From contig JAEXPB010000315.1 in NCBI GenBank assembly GCA_023438965.1, positions 1 to 5,513 on the forward strand: 5,513 nt of DNA, in the 5' to 3' direction. Origin of the DNA: Bacillota bacterium. Lineage in GTDB: Bacteria; Bacillota; Clostridia; Saccharofermentanales; UBA5734. Shown one piece after another: positions 4,516 to 5,513 of this stretch. The position numbers and the translations under genes were made by a program. Numbering within the stretch: the first letter of the stretch is position 1; every line of letters starts with the position of its first letter. The notes beneath the pieces were generated by a model that ran no database searches, had not been told where the DNA came from, and saw nothing but the letters and a program-made list of their open reading frames with translations.

Positions 4516-5513
4516 ATGCAGAAGGAAGTCATTGACGAACTGTCCGCCGTCTTGGGTGAGGAGAATATCCTGACCCAGCGGGAGGATTTGATTTGCTATT
4601 CCTATGACGCGACCCCGGACCAGGCGCTGGTCCTGCCGGACGCCGTCGTCACGCCGACCGGCACAGACCAGGGCGCGGCCGTGGTCCGGATCGCCGCCGT
4701 CCATCGGATCCCGGTCTATACCCGGGGCGCCGGCACCAACCTGTCCGGCGGCACGATCCCGGTGCGGGCGGGCATCGTCCTGTCCATGCTCAACCTGAAC
4801 AAGATCCTGGAAATCGACCGGGAAAACCTGACCGCCCGGGTGCAAGCCGGCGTGGTCATCCAGGACCTCCTCGACGCGGCTGCCCCTTATGGCCTCCTGT
4901 ATCCGCCGGATCCCGGCACGGTGAAGACCGCGACAATGGGCGGCTCGGCGGCAGAGTGCTCCGGCGGCCTGCGCGGGCTGAAATATGGCGTGACCAAGGA
5001 TTATGTGATGGGCATGGAAGTCGTCCTGGCCGACGGCAGCCAGGTGTCCCTCGGCGGCAAGACCGTGAAGAATGTCTCTGGTTATAATCTCGCCCAGCTC
5101 TTTATCGGTTCGGAAGGCACCCTCGGCATCATCACCGAGCTGCTGGTCAGGCTGGTGCCGATCCCGGCCTATAGCCAGGCCCTGATGGCGGTCTTCATGG
5201 ACCTGGACCAGGCCGCCGGCGCCATCCGCGACATCATCGCCGGCAAGATCATCCCCTCCACGCTGGAAATCATGGACAACATCACAATCCGGACTGTCGA
5301 GGACTTCAAGCACATCGGCCTGCCGGTCGACGCCGAGGCCATCCTGCTGATCGAGCTGGACGGCGTCCAGGAAGCCGTTCTCAGCGAAAGCGAAAAGGTC
5401 ATGGCCGTGCTCCAGGCCTCCGGCGCCGCCGATGTCCGGATCGCCCGGAACAGCGCCGAGCGCGACACCCTCTGGGAAGCCCGCCGCGCCGCCCTGCCGG
5501 CCCTGGTCCGCAG
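4516..5513 (+). CDS. glcD: FAD-linked 2-hydroxyacid dehydrogenase, GlcD family (N-terminal 332 residues; runs off the window)
   Basis: GlcD-type flavoenzymes oxidise 2-hydroxyacids such as glycolate or lactate to 2-oxoacids. The reading frame is open to the window end; family members are about 460 residues, so roughly 130 are missing. The N-terminal FAD-binding_4 (PCMH) domain is complete: YSYDATPDQALVLPDAVVTP, then the FAD loop TRGAGTNLSGG (69-79), YPPDPGT (129-135), MGGSAAECSGGLRGLKYG (141-158), and KNVSGYNLAQLFIGSEGTLGIITE (185-208). The C-terminal FAD-oxidase domain begins around 215 (PIPAYSQALMAVF) and contains STLEIMDN and LWEARRAALPAL (319-330) before the edge; the metal-binding His region lies beyond it. 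The gene starts a new transcription unit behind its own promoter and operator. In the GlcD family D- and L-lactate, glycolate and other hydroxyacid enzymes cannot be told apart from this part. The symbol denotes family similarity; the substrate is unproven. Confidence 0.88.
   Translation, partial: MQKEVIDELSAVLGEENILTQREDLICYSYDATPDQALVLPDAVVTPTGTDQGAAVVRIAAVHRIPVYTRGAGTNLSGGTIPVRAGIVLSMLNLNKILEIDRENLTARVQAGVVIQDLLDAAAPYGLLYPPDPGTVKTATMGGSAAECSGGLRGLKYGVTKDYVMGMEVVLADGSQVSLGGKTVKNVSGYNLAQLFIGSEGTLGIITELLVRLVPIPAYSQALMAVFMDLDQAAGAIRDIIAGKIIPSTLEIMDNITIRTVEDFKHIGLPVDAEAILLIELDGVQEAVLSESEKVMAVLQASGAADVRIARNSAERDTLWEARRAALPALVR

Noticed and set aside
4480..5313. 277-residue minus-strand open frame opposite glcD
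   Set aside because: It is rich in His, Gln, Asp and Gly, mirrors the codon bias of glcD, and would run over the glcD ribosome binding site.

Overview
The window looks like chromosomal DNA from a GC-rich (about 60% or more by eye), probably anaerobic bacterium. It has strong GGAGG-type ribosome binding sites, short gaps between genes, and catabolic genes of a kind common in fermentative or acetogenic lineages. A high-GC Bacillota or a PVC-type bacterium would fit, but the sequence contains nothing that fixes the taxon. All six supported genes lie on the + strand. No RNA genes, CRISPR arrays, insertion sequences or phage genes were seen.

Layout. (1) Positions 2-484: the C-terminal part of a CCG-domain Fe-S oxidoreductase (GlcF/HdrB/LutA-like). 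(2) 487-1893: one gene encoding both electron-transfer-flavoprotein subunits, EtfB then EtfA, with a shortened EtfA N-terminal domain. (3) A small AT-rich island (about 1868-1901) with a perfect inverted repeat and a candidate promoter. (4) 1917-2729: iolB-type 5-deoxy-glucuronate isomerase. (5) 2743-3627: RpiR/SIS regulator. (6) A perfect 12-bp hairpin at 3639-3666. (7) 3687-4379: FadR-type GntR/FCD regulator. (8) 4392-4450: candidate promoter followed by a FadR/PdhR/LldR-like operator. (9) 4516 to the window end: the N-terminal 332 residues of a GlcD-type FAD-linked 2-hydroxyacid (lactate/glycolate) dehydrogenase.

How the parts may work together (inference). GlcD-type dehydrogenases oxidise 2-hydroxyacids and pass electrons to CCG-type Fe-S partners and/or to Etf. 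Here a CCG protein and an Etf sit on one side of two regulators and a GlcD protein on the other, which suggests an Etf-linked hydroxyacid oxidation module. The FCD-type regulator lies just upstream of a promoter whose predicted start region carries a TGGTC-A-GACCA palindrome, the core recognised by this regulator class, so it probably controls the glcD-led operon. The RpiR regulator sits 13 nt after iolB and, by analogy with RpiR-type IolR proteins, may control inositol or sugar-acid genes. The most unusual items are the compact EtfB-EtfA fusion, the promoter/operator in front of glcD, and the AT-rich palindrome written into the last codons of the etf gene.
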